This document shows positions 20,176-29,971 of a stretch of 39,162 nt of DNA, piece by piece. The DNA lies in the NCBI GenBank assembly GCA_020536535.1, contig JAHLWZ010000950.1, positions 1 through 39,162 on the forward strand. Reading direction: 5' to 3'. Position 1 is the stretch's first letter, and each line of letters begins with the position of its first letter. The stretch comes from Pelomyxa schiedti. Its lineage: Eukaryota > Evosea > Pelobiontida > Pelomyxidae. A model generated the notes under the pieces. The model had not been told where the DNA came from and ran no database searches. It worked only from the letters and a program-made list of their open reading frames with translations. Made by a program: the position numbers and the translations under genes.

Positions 20176-21222
20176 ATGCCTACGTCATTAGATGCCTATG
20201 GTGCTAGTAGAAATATTGTGAAAATGAAAGGGAAACTTGGAGGGTCAATACTGGACCCAATGGAGGCCTACGGACATGCCTCAGCTGTTGTATTTACTCC
20301 CGAATTGGAATCGGATGAGAACCAGCTGCTGAATGGGGGTGAAATGGAGGGATTCGTTGAGGGAGAAATTGAGGAACTCGTGGAAGCTGAGATTGAAGCC
20401 GTAATTGAACCAGGTAATTCTTAACACCAGTGCTTCTTTGTGACAACTTCAGAACAACCGGCAATTGATTCCGTTGCTGAAACTTTCCCTGCGAATCCAC
20501 AGGAAATATCCGCTGATAATCCCACCTCACTAAAACCGATTAGTGATTACAACCCTGGGATCTCTACCCGACCTGATGAACTGGAAGGTGAAGAATCAAC
20601 TAGTGGCGAACTTATTACACCGGAGCGGGAGTCAACCAAAATTCTACATCTTTCTGCAAACCTCCCAGAATGCCTCATCTCTCCCGAAGAAAGAGTCCCA
20701 GACCAAGTAACAGAACCTCCGGCTCTTACTGATAAAGCTTCCCAACAAAACGCCATTGCACTGGTCAGTGATTCCGCCTCACCCACACTAGCACATCATC
20801 CTGCTCATATTGAAAGTGCGGAGGACTTAATTGCCGGTTCCTTCACCCTCCAGGAACAGGAGGACCAAGCGCCTGCAATAACAACTGAGGTTCATGAATC
20901 CTTCATCAACCAGCACAATATTCCTGCTTTGTCACCGCACCAGGATGTGAATAGTGCTATACTTAGTGCCTGTTCGGAACACGTGGAAGTCGGCTGTGTT
21001 GAACTGGAGAGCATTCATAAAGCCTCAATTCCTGATTGTGATTCTGTTGTAGTCACATTGACTCTACCCCATGTGGAGAGCACACCGCTAGTTGCCCCAA
21101 AAAGACGCAAGCGGCACAAGCACTCTTCACTTCTCCCTGTTGTGATCACCACTTTTGTGGTGGTTGTAGTACTTTTGGGACTTATGATAGCACTCACTGT
21201 AGCAGTATTCAAATTTATTTAA
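20176..21222 (+). CDS. Tail-anchored acidic membrane protein
   Basis: Two exons, 20176-20413 and 20453-21222, give 335 residues with a 39-nt intron. After a short basic N-terminus (YGASRNIVKMKGKLGGSILD) comes an acidic repeat-like region (EGFVEGEIEELVEAEIEAVI), then a long, probably disordered Ser/Pro/Glu-rich part. It ends with a basic patch (APKRRKRHKHSS) immediately before one hydrophobic helix (LLPVVITTFVVVVVLLGLMI) at the extreme C-terminus. No signal peptide is present. By topology this is a tail-anchored protein with its bulk in the cytosol, inserted after translation into the ER, mitochondrial or another membrane. A SNARE is unlikely because no heptad-repeat helix precedes the anchor. 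Function unknown. Confidence 0.72.
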
Positions 21223-21289
21223 AAAAAATATTGTTTTTATATCTTTTTTTAATCTTGGTTTAACATAGTTGGTTGTTGAGCCACATTCC

Positions 21290-21720
21290 TCAGAAATTTC
21301 CTGGGCTCTTGGGCTTAGCCGTGCACCAGCCAGAGTTGCTGATATAGTTCACAATATAAAGCCCTTCAGCAGTCTGGACATAGTACCAGAAGTCACCATC
21401 CTCGTTGTAGCACACAGTTGGTGACACAGCAGTTGTGGGGTACGAGCGATTGTTATAGGTTATGTGTTTCCCGTCTGTAGGTGGTGGTAAGCCTTATGAA
21501 TGGAAATAGTTTGGAGATACCAAACTCCAGCACTGTCCCATTGTTAGTCTGTGTGTATGTGTTCGTCCCAGTCTCCTTTGCGTGTATAATACAAGAACCT
21601 TGCTAAAGAGCGAGTTCAGTACACACATAAATCCACCCGGGTATTTTTGTGTTTGGTATTTTTATGTGATTAGTATTACTTTCCTTTTTTTTAAATAGGT
21701 GAAAACCATTTGAACACTAG

Positions 21721-21751
<31 letters not shown>

Positions 21752-22222
21752 AAAGAAAGGAATCCGATATAGTGAACCGAACACACACACACTTTTATCT
21801 ACATATATATGCATATTTGTACCACGCGGCGGGGGGGGTTGGGTTGGGTTGTGTGGGGGCGGGGGGGGGGTACGTGCCTTTATGCAGTGGTACTCGGAGC
21901 CAGTCCATATGTACAGCCAGTTGTCGTCAGCAGCGAACACGGTGGGGCTGACCATGTGCCTCGCGTACGCCTTGCCTCCGTAGCTCACGTGGCCGTCCGG
22001 CGTGACGTCGAACGTGGCGGAGCTCCCGTCCTGCAGGAACGTGCCCCACGGCACCCGCTCAGGCTCCGCCGGCAGCAGCAGCCCCCCCGTGCTCGCTCCC
22101 GTACTAGTCGCCGCGGCCGTGCTGGTGGCGGTTGCCGCGGGGGCCGCCGCGCTCGCCGACGTGGTGGCGCTTGTCGTCGACGACTTGGGAGGCGGTGCCG
22201 CCGTGCCTGTTAATCGTCCCAT
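21290..22222 (-). CDS. Protein with two copies of an unknown ~45-residue domain
   Basis: Three exons, 22222-21874, 21598-21521 and 21474-21290, join in frame to 203 residues. After an Ala/Thr/Ser low-complexity N-terminus, copy 1 reads FDVTPDGHVSYGGKAY, then HMVSPTVFAADDNWLYIWTG. Copy 2 reads LEFDGKHITYNNRSYPTTAV, then SPTVCYNEDGDFWYYVQTAE. The shared pattern is DG-(H)-x-x-Y-x-x-(R/K)-x-Y, about seven residues, SPTV, an acidic/Asn turn, then an aromatic strand. This fits a small beta-rich fold such as a WW- or SH3-like sheet, but no known family is assigned. The first intron (275 nt) is far longer than others here and holds a poly-A(29) tract. Confidence 0.65.
21721..21749. repeat. Poly-A tract (29 bp) within an intron
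   Basis: Twenty-nine A on the plus strand, poly-T in the transcribed minus-strand intron, followed by an A/G-rich stretch, a short CA repeat at 21781-21792 and G-runs at 21832-21870. A T-rich tract in an unusually long intron could reflect an old retro-insertion tail or simple slippage; no target duplication was seen. Confidence 0.8.
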
Positions 22223-22362
22223 TATTAGTATTGTCGGAGGTGGGCTCGGTGTTGGCGGTGCGCCGCTTGGTTGTTGTTGGGGTTTTGTTTTTCTCTTTTG
22301 TATTTTCCAGTAAAACGAAATTGTTGTTTTATTTAGTGGACGTTGGGGTTGTTGTGGTGGTG

Positions 22363-24812
22363 TTAAAATCGTTTGACTGGGAACGAGGGGGGTTGCTGTG
22401 GTGGTGTTATTGGTTGTTGTTGGGGTGGCGGGGGGTGGTACAGCATGGAGGAGGGAGGAGGGAGAACGGAGGGTGGTTGGGGCAGTTGTTGTTGTGTTGG
22501 CTGGAGTGTCTGTATCTGGATTGGTGCAAAGGGCATTGGGGTGTAGTGGGAAGACATATCGGGTAACTGCTGCTGCTGGTTGTTGATGTTGGTGGCGGTG
22601 GGAAATGGGGGTGCTGATGGCGTAGGGGGGTTGTAAATCATGGGAATTGGTTGTTGTGGCGGCGTCGGGTACCCGGGGATGGGGCTGAATTGGTTCTGTA
22701 ATTGTGGTTGCTGCTGTTGTGGCTGTGGCTGGTACAGCGGAGTGTACTGGGGGGATGGTAAAAGAACCCCGGTCTGTTGCTGTTGGTGCTGCGGGAAGGG
22801 AATTACATTCGGGGGGTTCTGGAAGCTGGGGGGCGGACCATGCTGGAGCATGTCATTATTAACATTGTGGGGAGGCTGGTAGGGGGTGCTTGTATTTGTT
22901 GGGAAACCCGTGTGGACTGGCTGCTGCTGCTGTTGGTATGGCTGCTGGGAGTTGGTATTTGGGGGTGGTGTTGACTGGCGCGGCATGTTTGGCTGAGGGT
23001 TCTTGTGCGGGTTTTTTTGGTGATTTTGGTTGTGCGGGTGCGGGCCGCTGTTGTGGACTGGCTGCTGATTGGAAAGGGAGTGATTTGGGTTGCCCCTACC
23101 CATTGGGTGATGTTGGTCAGGCCCGGAAAGAGCTTTGCAGGGTTTCAAGCCGAGTAGCTTTTGTATAGAGCAGTAGATTCCCAATTTGAAATTCTTGATC
23201 TCGGCTTTCATTGCTCCATGCACACAGGTTTCATCTGAGATGAGAACGCAGGGAAGTGATACAGTCTTGGCCCACTGAATCATACTGATAAAATCTCCGT
23301 CGCCGGTAACGAGAATAATCGCGGCGGGGGTTTGCCTTTTTTCGTAGTGGTCTTGCATAAGCCTTATGAACATCTGAAATAGTTGGATATCCACAGCCCC
23401 GGGTTTCTCAGATGCGTCGATTAACTGCAATATAGTGAGCGTGAATTTTTTCGGAAAGGGAGAACCTGAATCCAGCCTGACATCATCATAAGGTGTCGAG
23501 CTTGCTTGTTTATTTGAAAATGACCCTGCAATTGTGTATTGGCCACCGCCTTGCACTCAACATCAGGAGGAGTTTCGCATCCAATAACTTGTTGCGCAAG
23601 CTTCTGCAGGCCATCGCGGAACCTCAGCAGGTTATTGTGGCTCGCCTCGGATGCACCACCGAACTCGTTGTTGATAAAAACGCCTCCTCCACCATTTTCC
23701 GTGTCCCATAAAACTAGAACTTTATGAGTGCTCTGTGCAGCCGCGGTAGTCAAAGGAGAGGCAGTCCTATCCATGACCTGCATAGGCGGCGTCACAGACC
23801 TAGAAGTTGCATATGTCCCAGTACTTGGAGCATTGGCAGCTGAGGAATTTCCACTAACTCCAACACTAGCACCAGAACTTGCACCACTAGTAGTAGTAGT
23901 GCTATTTACAGGAGCAGGACTAGTAGCAGCAGAATTCACCTGGTAGCCACTAGCACTTCCCCTTCCATCAACCCTGTTCTGTGAACCACCACCTCCCCGG
24001 TTGTTGTTGTTGTTGTTGTTGGTGTTGGTGTTGGTGTTGGTGTTGGTGTTGGTGTTGGTGTTGGTGTTGGTGTTGGTGTTGTTGTTGTTGTTGGAATTCT
24101 GAGCACCGGGGGTTCCACCCATAATTCGCACCACGACGTCGGCTCCGTCGATTACGTGCCTGCGACTGGCGGCGATGGCTCGGAGGGCCTCGGCGGGGTC
24201 GCTGTATCGCACGTAACACGCGATGGGCTTGTCGCTGCGCGGGAGGAACATGTCGACGCCCGAGACGGTGCCCCACTGTGTGAAGTACGCCGTCACGTCG
24301 TCCGTGGTGGTCACGGCCTTGAGGCCCTTGACGAACAGAGTCTGTGCGTGCTGGCTCGGGTGGACATACGGCGCCGCAGCCCCGCGGCTGTTGCCGCCAA
24401 CGCCACCCTGCTGCTGCTGGTTGTTGTTGCTGTTGGTGTTGCTGTTGGCGTATTGTTGTTGTTGTGACTGCTGCTGGCGTTGGTGAGGTGGAAATTGCGG
24501 CTGTTGCTGTTGGTTTTGGTTTTGGTGTTGACGTGGGTAGTTGTTTTGGTTGTTGTATTGTTGTGGTTGCGTGGAGGAGGCGGGAGTGGTGGTGGGCGGC
24601 GATAGAATTATGGGAAGCATATGTGGGGGAGCTGAAGTTGGGGTGGCCATCGGGGTAGCAGTCGGTGCGGTGTTGGCGTTGGTGTTGGTGTTGGCGGGGT
24701 GGTACAGTGGCTGGGCGGCGCCGGGCTGGGTGTTCTGGTTCGGTTGTTGTTGCTGGGGGTACATGTTGTTGTTTGTGTAGTACGGGGAGGGTTGTGTGCC
24801 CAGCGGTTGCAT
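22363..24812 (-). CDS. RRM plus NYN (PIN-like) ribonuclease-family protein
   Basis: Two exons, 24812-23466 and 23424-22363, with a 41-nt intron (GTTCTCC...TTGCAG), give 802 residues in frame. An N-terminal Gln/Asn/Pro-rich tail is followed by an RRM at about residues 155-235 (QTLFVKGLKAVTTTDDVTAY; RNP1-like IACYVRYSD). A linker with an Asn-Thr dipeptide repeat follows. Then comes an NYN domain: VLVLWDTENG, LVAxxKPGAVD-type segment (ASEKPGAVDIQLFQMFIRLM) and IILVTGDGDFISMIQWAK, containing the acidic metal-binding residues expected of PIN-like nucleases. The C-terminal 270 residues are Gln/Pro-rich. MARF1-type NYN proteins cleave RNA, and the RRM would give target binding, so an mRNA-decay role is inferred. 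It is divergent from eIF2B-beta across 246 bp. Confidence 0.85.
24019..24080. repeat. Hexanucleotide repeat (TTGGTG)n within the RRM-NYN gene
   Basis: About ten uninterrupted copies of TTGGTG, flanked by TTG triplets on both sides. Read on the minus strand in frame it encodes alternating Asn-Thr between the RRM and NYN domains, with poly-Asn on each flank. It keeps the frame because the unit is six bases. Confidence 0.9.
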
Positions 24813-25058
24813 CTTGCGCTTCTGTTGTTGGTTACGAAACGAGAACCTTTGTTTGTTTTTTTGTTTTTATATTCGTCGAAATCAGTGAGTCAGAGAACCA
24901 AGTTCCACACCTAGCCCTCCAACTTGGCTCGACTCCCACCGAAGAAGCTCACTGCCGCGTGTGAGCGGGGAATCCTCCCTCACATTCAAACGCCGTTCAC
25001 ACTCCTCCTTGTGGATCGGGACTGTGGGAGAATCACAAAAACTCCGAAATCTTAAAAC

Positions 25059-26714
25059 ATGTCAGGGAGTGATGTGCCTGCGGAGGCTGCGCGTACCACA
25101 GCGGCGGCGGCGATGGCCACCACGAGCAGCGCGTCTGGCCTGGGCGGGAGCGGGGCGGTCGGCGGCGGGCATCGCCACGGCCACCACGAGGACAGGATCG
25201 AGGCCAGGATCCAAAACTTCACGCTGCTGCTGTCGAGGAGGTTGGTGTCGATTGACTGATTGAGTGGTGATTGTGGTTTTGGTTGTGGTCGGTTGCGCGC
25301 CGAGAGGGGTACTTATGGGTAGTTGTTGTGGTGGCTTTTTTGCGTTGTCACGTGGGTTATTTTTTTTTTTTTTTACTCATTTCGATAGGCAAATTGTGGG
25401 ATCCTTCCACGTCGCTAGGCACACAGCCGAATTGATTACGTTTATTGTAGCGAATACAAAGTACGATAGCGCACAGCAGTTGATTGATATTCTCAAGAAG
25501 GTCGCCAGAAGATTGGTTGATGTTCAGCCTCTAGGTGCTCTGCTACCAACTCGAAGAGTGTTTAGTTAAACGAAATTATGCAGAGTTTGTTGTTGGCAAC
25601 ATATTTCGCAGGGCACTTTCTATTATTCGGGAAGAAACAAAGAAACTGGTACAGCACGTTCTCTTCTTTGCAGTGGGTTTTAAACCTTACAATATCAGAT
25701 GACTGCTGATGACTCTGCATCAGGGCCTCTCGCCCCTTCCCTCTCCAACTTCCTCACTACTTCCGATCATGAATATGTAAAACGTCACATAACATCGCGG
25801 CAGCTTGGACCGCAGCTTATCAGCAGTTTAAATGATCTAAATGACGAAATCGCGTCTCTATATGTCGATATTTCTGGGCAAGCCAAGCAACATATACACT
25901 CAAAGTAAGAGTATTTCTTTTCTTTTTTTTTTTTTTTAACAGTCTTCAAAGTGAAATACTGATGGTTTATGGAAAGTCCACAACTGTCAAAGATTTCCTT
26001 GTTGCTGCCGCAAAAAAAAGAAAGATTGAGGTTGTTGTAGCTGAAGCCGCTCCAAAGTAATTTCTACCTATCTCATGTCTTGGGTCTCTCTTCCCGTCTT
26101 TCTATTAGGTGTTCTGGGCAGGAGATGGCAGCCGAGTTGGCTCAAGCTGGCATTTCGGTCACCCTCATATCTGACAGTGCTGTGTTTGCAATGATGGCTC
26201 GAATGAACAAAGTTATAGTTGGCACACATGCCGGTTTGTGCACTTAATTTTTTCCAATGTAACCCAGGCACCAGTTATGGCCAACGGTGGACTTGTTGCA
26301 GAGGCCGGACTGCACGCAGTTGCAGTTGCCGCACACGCTCACAACGTTCCATTTGTAGTGTGCACTGGTCTCTACAAACTATCACCGGTGTTCCCAAATA
26401 ACCGGGATTCTCTGGTGGGTATTGAAACACCCAGCAAGATAATTCCCTTTGACCTCGGTATGGAGATAAACACCATTGCACAGTATTAAGAACTTCCAGG
26501 AGACGCAAGCAGCAAGTTTGAGGCAATCAACCCAGCGTTTGACTACATCCCACCAGACTTGGTCAGCCTTTATCTAACCAATTCGTATGTATTCCAACTC
26601 AAACTCAAAAACACCAAATAACAATTCTAATGCCGTTTCAGAGGTGGGCACATGCCATCCTATGTCTACCGATTGTTGGCTGAACAGTATGACCCCGAAG
26701 ACAACCTCCTTTAA
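25059..26714 (+). CDS. EIF2B2: Translation initiation factor eIF2B subunit beta
   Basis: Nine exons join to 401 residues: 25059-25240, 25389-25534, 25566-25648, 25699-25904, 25943-26056, 26109-26233, 26275-26457, 26491-26584, 26642-26714. eIF2B is the nucleotide-exchange factor for eIF2; beta is one of the regulatory subunits that senses eIF2-alpha phosphorylation. Family hallmarks are HVARHTAELITFIV, VVGNIFRRALSIIREE, EILMVYGKSTTVKDFLVAAA, ISDSAVFAMMARMNKVIVGT, ANGGLVAEAGLHAVAVAAHA, FDYIPPDLVSLYLTN and the C-terminal GGHMPSYVYRLLAEQYDPED. An Ala/Gly/His-rich N-terminal leader of about 50 residues and an insertion after NIFRRALSIIREE distinguish it from animal subunits. The second intron (25535-25565) is only 31 nt; the first is 148 nt. 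Confidence 0.95.
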
Positions 26715-26833
26715 GGGGCTCTCAAAAAGCAGTATCAGTATAATCGAGTTACTACAAAAACCAAAGAGATGAAAACTTTCTTCTGGAAAGCCTTATTTTT
26801 TGAGTCCCTTTGTGAACAATAAGAATAATTGTT

Positions 26834-28186
26834 TCAGCCTTCTATTTCCATTGTGAAATCGTGCTGCACGAAACGTGAGTTTTTTAATCAAAGAACAGCG
26901 TACACATACCTCAATAGTAGGTATCACGGAAGAGATGAATTTTAAAAACAGTACCATGTATCTGCAAAAGGTAAATTACAGTAACTAATGGGGAAATGAA
27001 CGCACTGGTCGACCCTTGCCTCCTTCCCGGCGTCTATTTGCCGCTGTATGATTTTTTTCATCACTTCCGCATGTCTGCACGGGTGAATGAAAGCAGTTTG
27101 AATTCCAAGGTGAGGATGATTGTCCATTCTGTTTTGCATTGATTATTCATTAAGTAGCAGAACGCGGACACATACGTTACGGTTTTGTGTGCGTGATCCC
27201 CAGAGATATCTTGGAAAACTTCGTGTGGCTTGAGTGGTTTGTGTGCTTCGTTATAGCCAAACAGCCACACTTTTGGGGTTCGATAGTACACGTCATATGT
27301 GATTGAGATGTCATATGTCCGTGTGCTAACCAGCTCAGCTTCCGGGATCGGGATCGCAGCCGCTGTAGTTGTGGCTGCTGGGGGTAGAGTAGCCTTCATT
27401 TTAGCATTGAATATAGTGAATGGGAGTGAGATTGTATTCTACTGGGTCATTTTCCACAAGGCTTTCATCAACGGACTCCAAATCAAGAGGCTCTCCATCA
27501 TCCTCACCTTCATCAATGCTAGTGGCAGGTTCAGGAGGAGGCACCGGGGTAACAGAGGTTGCTGTGCAGGAATCGGGTGCGGGGATTTCAATAGCCTCTG
27601 CAACATCATCCCTGCCTAGGGTTTGTTAATACCGGTTTTTATTGGACCACTTAGCAGGACCTTCACTAGCAGGAATAACCCAATCAAATCCTTCTACAGA
27701 AATGGTTGCAGTTTTTGTGCTTGTAATATCCTCCAAGGTAGCTACACGGGCTGCACACTTCACTGCAAATGATCACATACAGAAGAAAAGAAAATGGAAC
27801 ATACAGTTTCTAGCCATCAAAAACTGCTTATCTTTGGGCAAATGGGGAACCGATTTATCGGGGTCCCCGTGCTCCCTTTTGCAATGCGTTAGTGGAAGCA
27901 AGCATTTTTTTTTTTAAAAAAAAAAGGCAACCATTACCATTGCCAAGTTTTCCATCTATCCACCAGAGTGTCACCAGCAAGAACGAACTTAAGAAATTAG
28001 GTCTTTGGAGAGTAATAATAAAAAAAAACCTCAGCGGGGGTGAGCACGCCCTCCTCGCGGAATCGTGACTCTGCCAGTGTTGGCATCACTGCTGACGCCG
28101 TCTTCACAGTCGGTCATTTTTAATGCTAAACGGCCACGAGAAAGGGGTAGTACCTTGACGTACGACTGATACAGAAAGTTTAGCAT
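26834..28186 (-). CDS. ATG3: Autophagy E2-like enzyme ATG3
   Basis: ATG3 transfers ATG8 to phosphatidylethanolamine on autophagic membranes. Exons begin at 28186 (MLNFLYQSYVK), then 28101-28030, 27987 and onwards. The conserved chain reads TLAESRFREEGVLTPAE, FVLAGDTLVDRWKTWQW, DKQFLMARNC, then the flexible acidic region (EGEDDGEPLDLESVDESL). The core follows: RTYDISITYDVYYRTPKVWL, FGYNEAHKPLKPHEVFQDIS, and the active-site segment TAFIHPCRHAEVMKKII, with the HPC cysteine that forms the thioester to ATG8. The C-terminus is YMVLFLKFISSVIPTIE then HDFTMEIEG. The short N-terminal helix (11 residues before the first intron) corresponds to the membrane-curvature-sensing helix of other ATG3s. It shares a 133-bp spacer with the LRR gene. 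Confidence 0.94.
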
Positions 28187-28319
28187 GGATTAGATCTCGA
28201 CAAACCACCCTCGCGTGTGTAAACTACCGCCTCACTCCTTTTTTTCTGTTGTTTTGGGGGTTTCAGCCCGGGAAGTACTGCCACTGCCAACGCGTCTATT
28301 AAATTAACCCTTAAGGGGA
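28187..28319. promoter_or_regulatory. 133-bp divergent promoter region
   Basis: The spacer lies between the ATG3 start (-) and the first ATG of the LRR gene (+), so both promoters must lie here or overlap the genes. It contains a T-run at 28239-28245 and AT-rich DNA near the LRR start. No shared motif with other divergent spacers was evident. Confidence 0.45.
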
Positions 28320-29459
28320 ATGTGTGGGGCCCGAAACCGTGCTGGAGATTCTGAGGAATCAAAAGAAAAGTTCCAAGTTGATCAAGAAGAAATGAGAAGG
28401 GGTTCGTCGTTTGGCAGCCACCGGTCACCGTCTTCGTGGTTACCGCCCACGGACCGGAATAATGGGAGTCATGTTGCCGATGCTGGGCCACCCAACCTCG
28501 CCGAAGCGTCGCGTCTGATTCACCAAGCACAAAACGAAAACTCACGAAAACTGGAATGTAGAAAACCAATTAAATTTAATTTTAAATTAAATGTCTGGGC
28601 AGTGTACAATTTGAGATTGAGGAGACTACCTGAAGGGGTTCTGGACCTCACTCAGCTTGTTTGCTTATCGCGTCGGTATAGAGTCTTATTGTGGTAGTGG
28701 TTTAACTGCTTAGAAGTGAACTGCAATGCAATGGAAGAGATTCCATGGTGCATAGTGCGTCTCACACAGCTTAGCAGATTGTACTGTACTCTCCTCCTGA
28801 GTTACTATACATTTAACAGCAACCAGTGGTTAACAACCGCATTTCGGAAATTCCGGTTGTTTTATGTAATATGACCAATTTGCAGGAGCTCTATTGTAAC
28901 TTCCTCCACATCACTTCCATTAATTCATTCTTTAGTGTCGAGCAACAACTTAACTGAGCTCCCTGCAGAAATTGGTAACTTGACAAACCTTCGAGAGCTC
29001 TCAGGTATTTTCGATTGGCCTTCACTAGATGAATCTCTTTTAGCTTGCGACAATCGAATCACTGTTGTACCACCAAGCATCTCTCGCCTTCAGAAGTTGT
29101 CTCTTCTAATATGTTCTTCTTATCTCTATTGCGCACCCCTTACTTTGTCCAGTGGCCACAAACCAGCTTAAACGTTTGCCTATCACGTCCATTGGACTCC
29201 TCACTAATCTTCGGGGACTTTATGGTAGGCACCTGAACTACATCAATTTCTAAATAAGTCGGCACTAGTTGATGAAAATCCACTTCCCAAAGAGTTACTT
29301 CCCACACTCAGGCGCTGCAGCTCTCTTGATATCGTGCAACGAATTTACCATAGAAACACAACCGCACTTATCATGGTACAATATAAAAAGAATATAGTGA
29401 TGCTAACACCCTCATCAAAAGATGATAGGATGGAAGAGGGGAACAGCAACATTTTCTGA
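28320..29459 (+). CDS. Leucine-rich repeat protein, one exon per repeat
   Basis: After a Ser/Arg-rich N-terminus of about 75 residues come seven LRRs of about 23 residues, such as LYLVNNRISEIPVVLCNMTN, LYLSSNNLTELPAEIGNLTN, LSACDNRITVVPPSISRLQK and LILATNQLKRLPITSIGLLT. Introns are 28558-28602, 28672-28713, 28786-28826, 28896-28935, 29005-29043, 29114-29153 and 29225-29268 (39-45 nt). Every one interrupts the repeat after the first base of the codon just before the x-x-N-x-L core (phase 1). The repeats resemble plant/animal 'typical' intracellular LRRs of the Shoc2/PIRL type; no other domain is visible. The role is likely a protein-binding scaffold, possibly in Ras or Rho signalling. The last codons after HRNTTALIM are less certain. 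Confidence 0.85.
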
Positions 29460-29599
29460 ATTGCCCCTCAGTGTCCTTCATGCAATTATCGACCTAGCAT
29501 TCCCAAACTGCCCTCCATTGTGTTAATGAGAGAACAACCCAACCAAATTCCAGATGCGCACTTCACCCTTTTTTTTGTTGATTTTAAAAAGTGGGGCTG

Positions 29600-29805
29600 A
29601 CCACACGAGGCGGCAGTGCAGTGCCTCTGCAATCAGGAGGGCACCCAAGTTGGCGGCGGAGCAAGCCCCACCACCAGCCAGGCACCCCCAACGACCCCAC
29701 GAAAAATAAGTTTAATATCGATGCTACCCAATGGGCAGCTTTCAGATATTAAGCTGAAAAGAACAGATACTACACTTGATCTTAGCCAAAAGGCCGAGAA
29801 GGTAT
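29600..29805 (-). ncRNA. U2 spliceosomal snRNA
   Basis: Read on the minus strand from about 29805: ATACCTTCTCGGCCTTTTGG, then CTAAGATCAAGTGTAGTATC, the universally conserved U2 5' domain containing stem I and the GUAGUA branch-site recognition sequence. Stem-loop IIa and the CTTATTTTTCG Sm-like site follow. The 3' domain is G-rich (GTGGGGTCGTTGGGGGTGCC) with a stem IV-like TGATTGCAGAGGCACTGCAC. U2 pairs with intron branch points during splicing, in keeping with the many introns here. The 3' end is approximate. A TTTAAA element about 25-30 bases upstream (near 29833) could be part of its promoter. Confidence 0.95.
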
Positions 29806-29971
29806 GAAGTTTTCTTTGTTCGCTGTGTCGTTTAAAAACCCGCCCAGCAACCCTCACAGATTATGGGAAATTTATGATCCACGAAAAAGAAAAAGAAAGG
29901 GACCGTTTCACAACATAACGTTGTACAACAACGCCGGAAAGAGAATAGAAATCCTCTTCCTTTTAGTGTTT

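Noticed and set aside
24019-24080. TTGGTG array as a telomere-like or origin repeat
   Set aside because: It lies inside a coding exon and encodes Asn-Thr in frame.
25535-25556. 22-nt intron in eIF2B-beta
   Set aside because: A 31-nt alternative ending at TTTAG gives a better protein match and a less extreme intron, with the same phase.
29616-29857. Short ORFs on both strands over 29.6-29.9 kb
   Set aside because: They coincide with the U2 snRNA and are chance frames.
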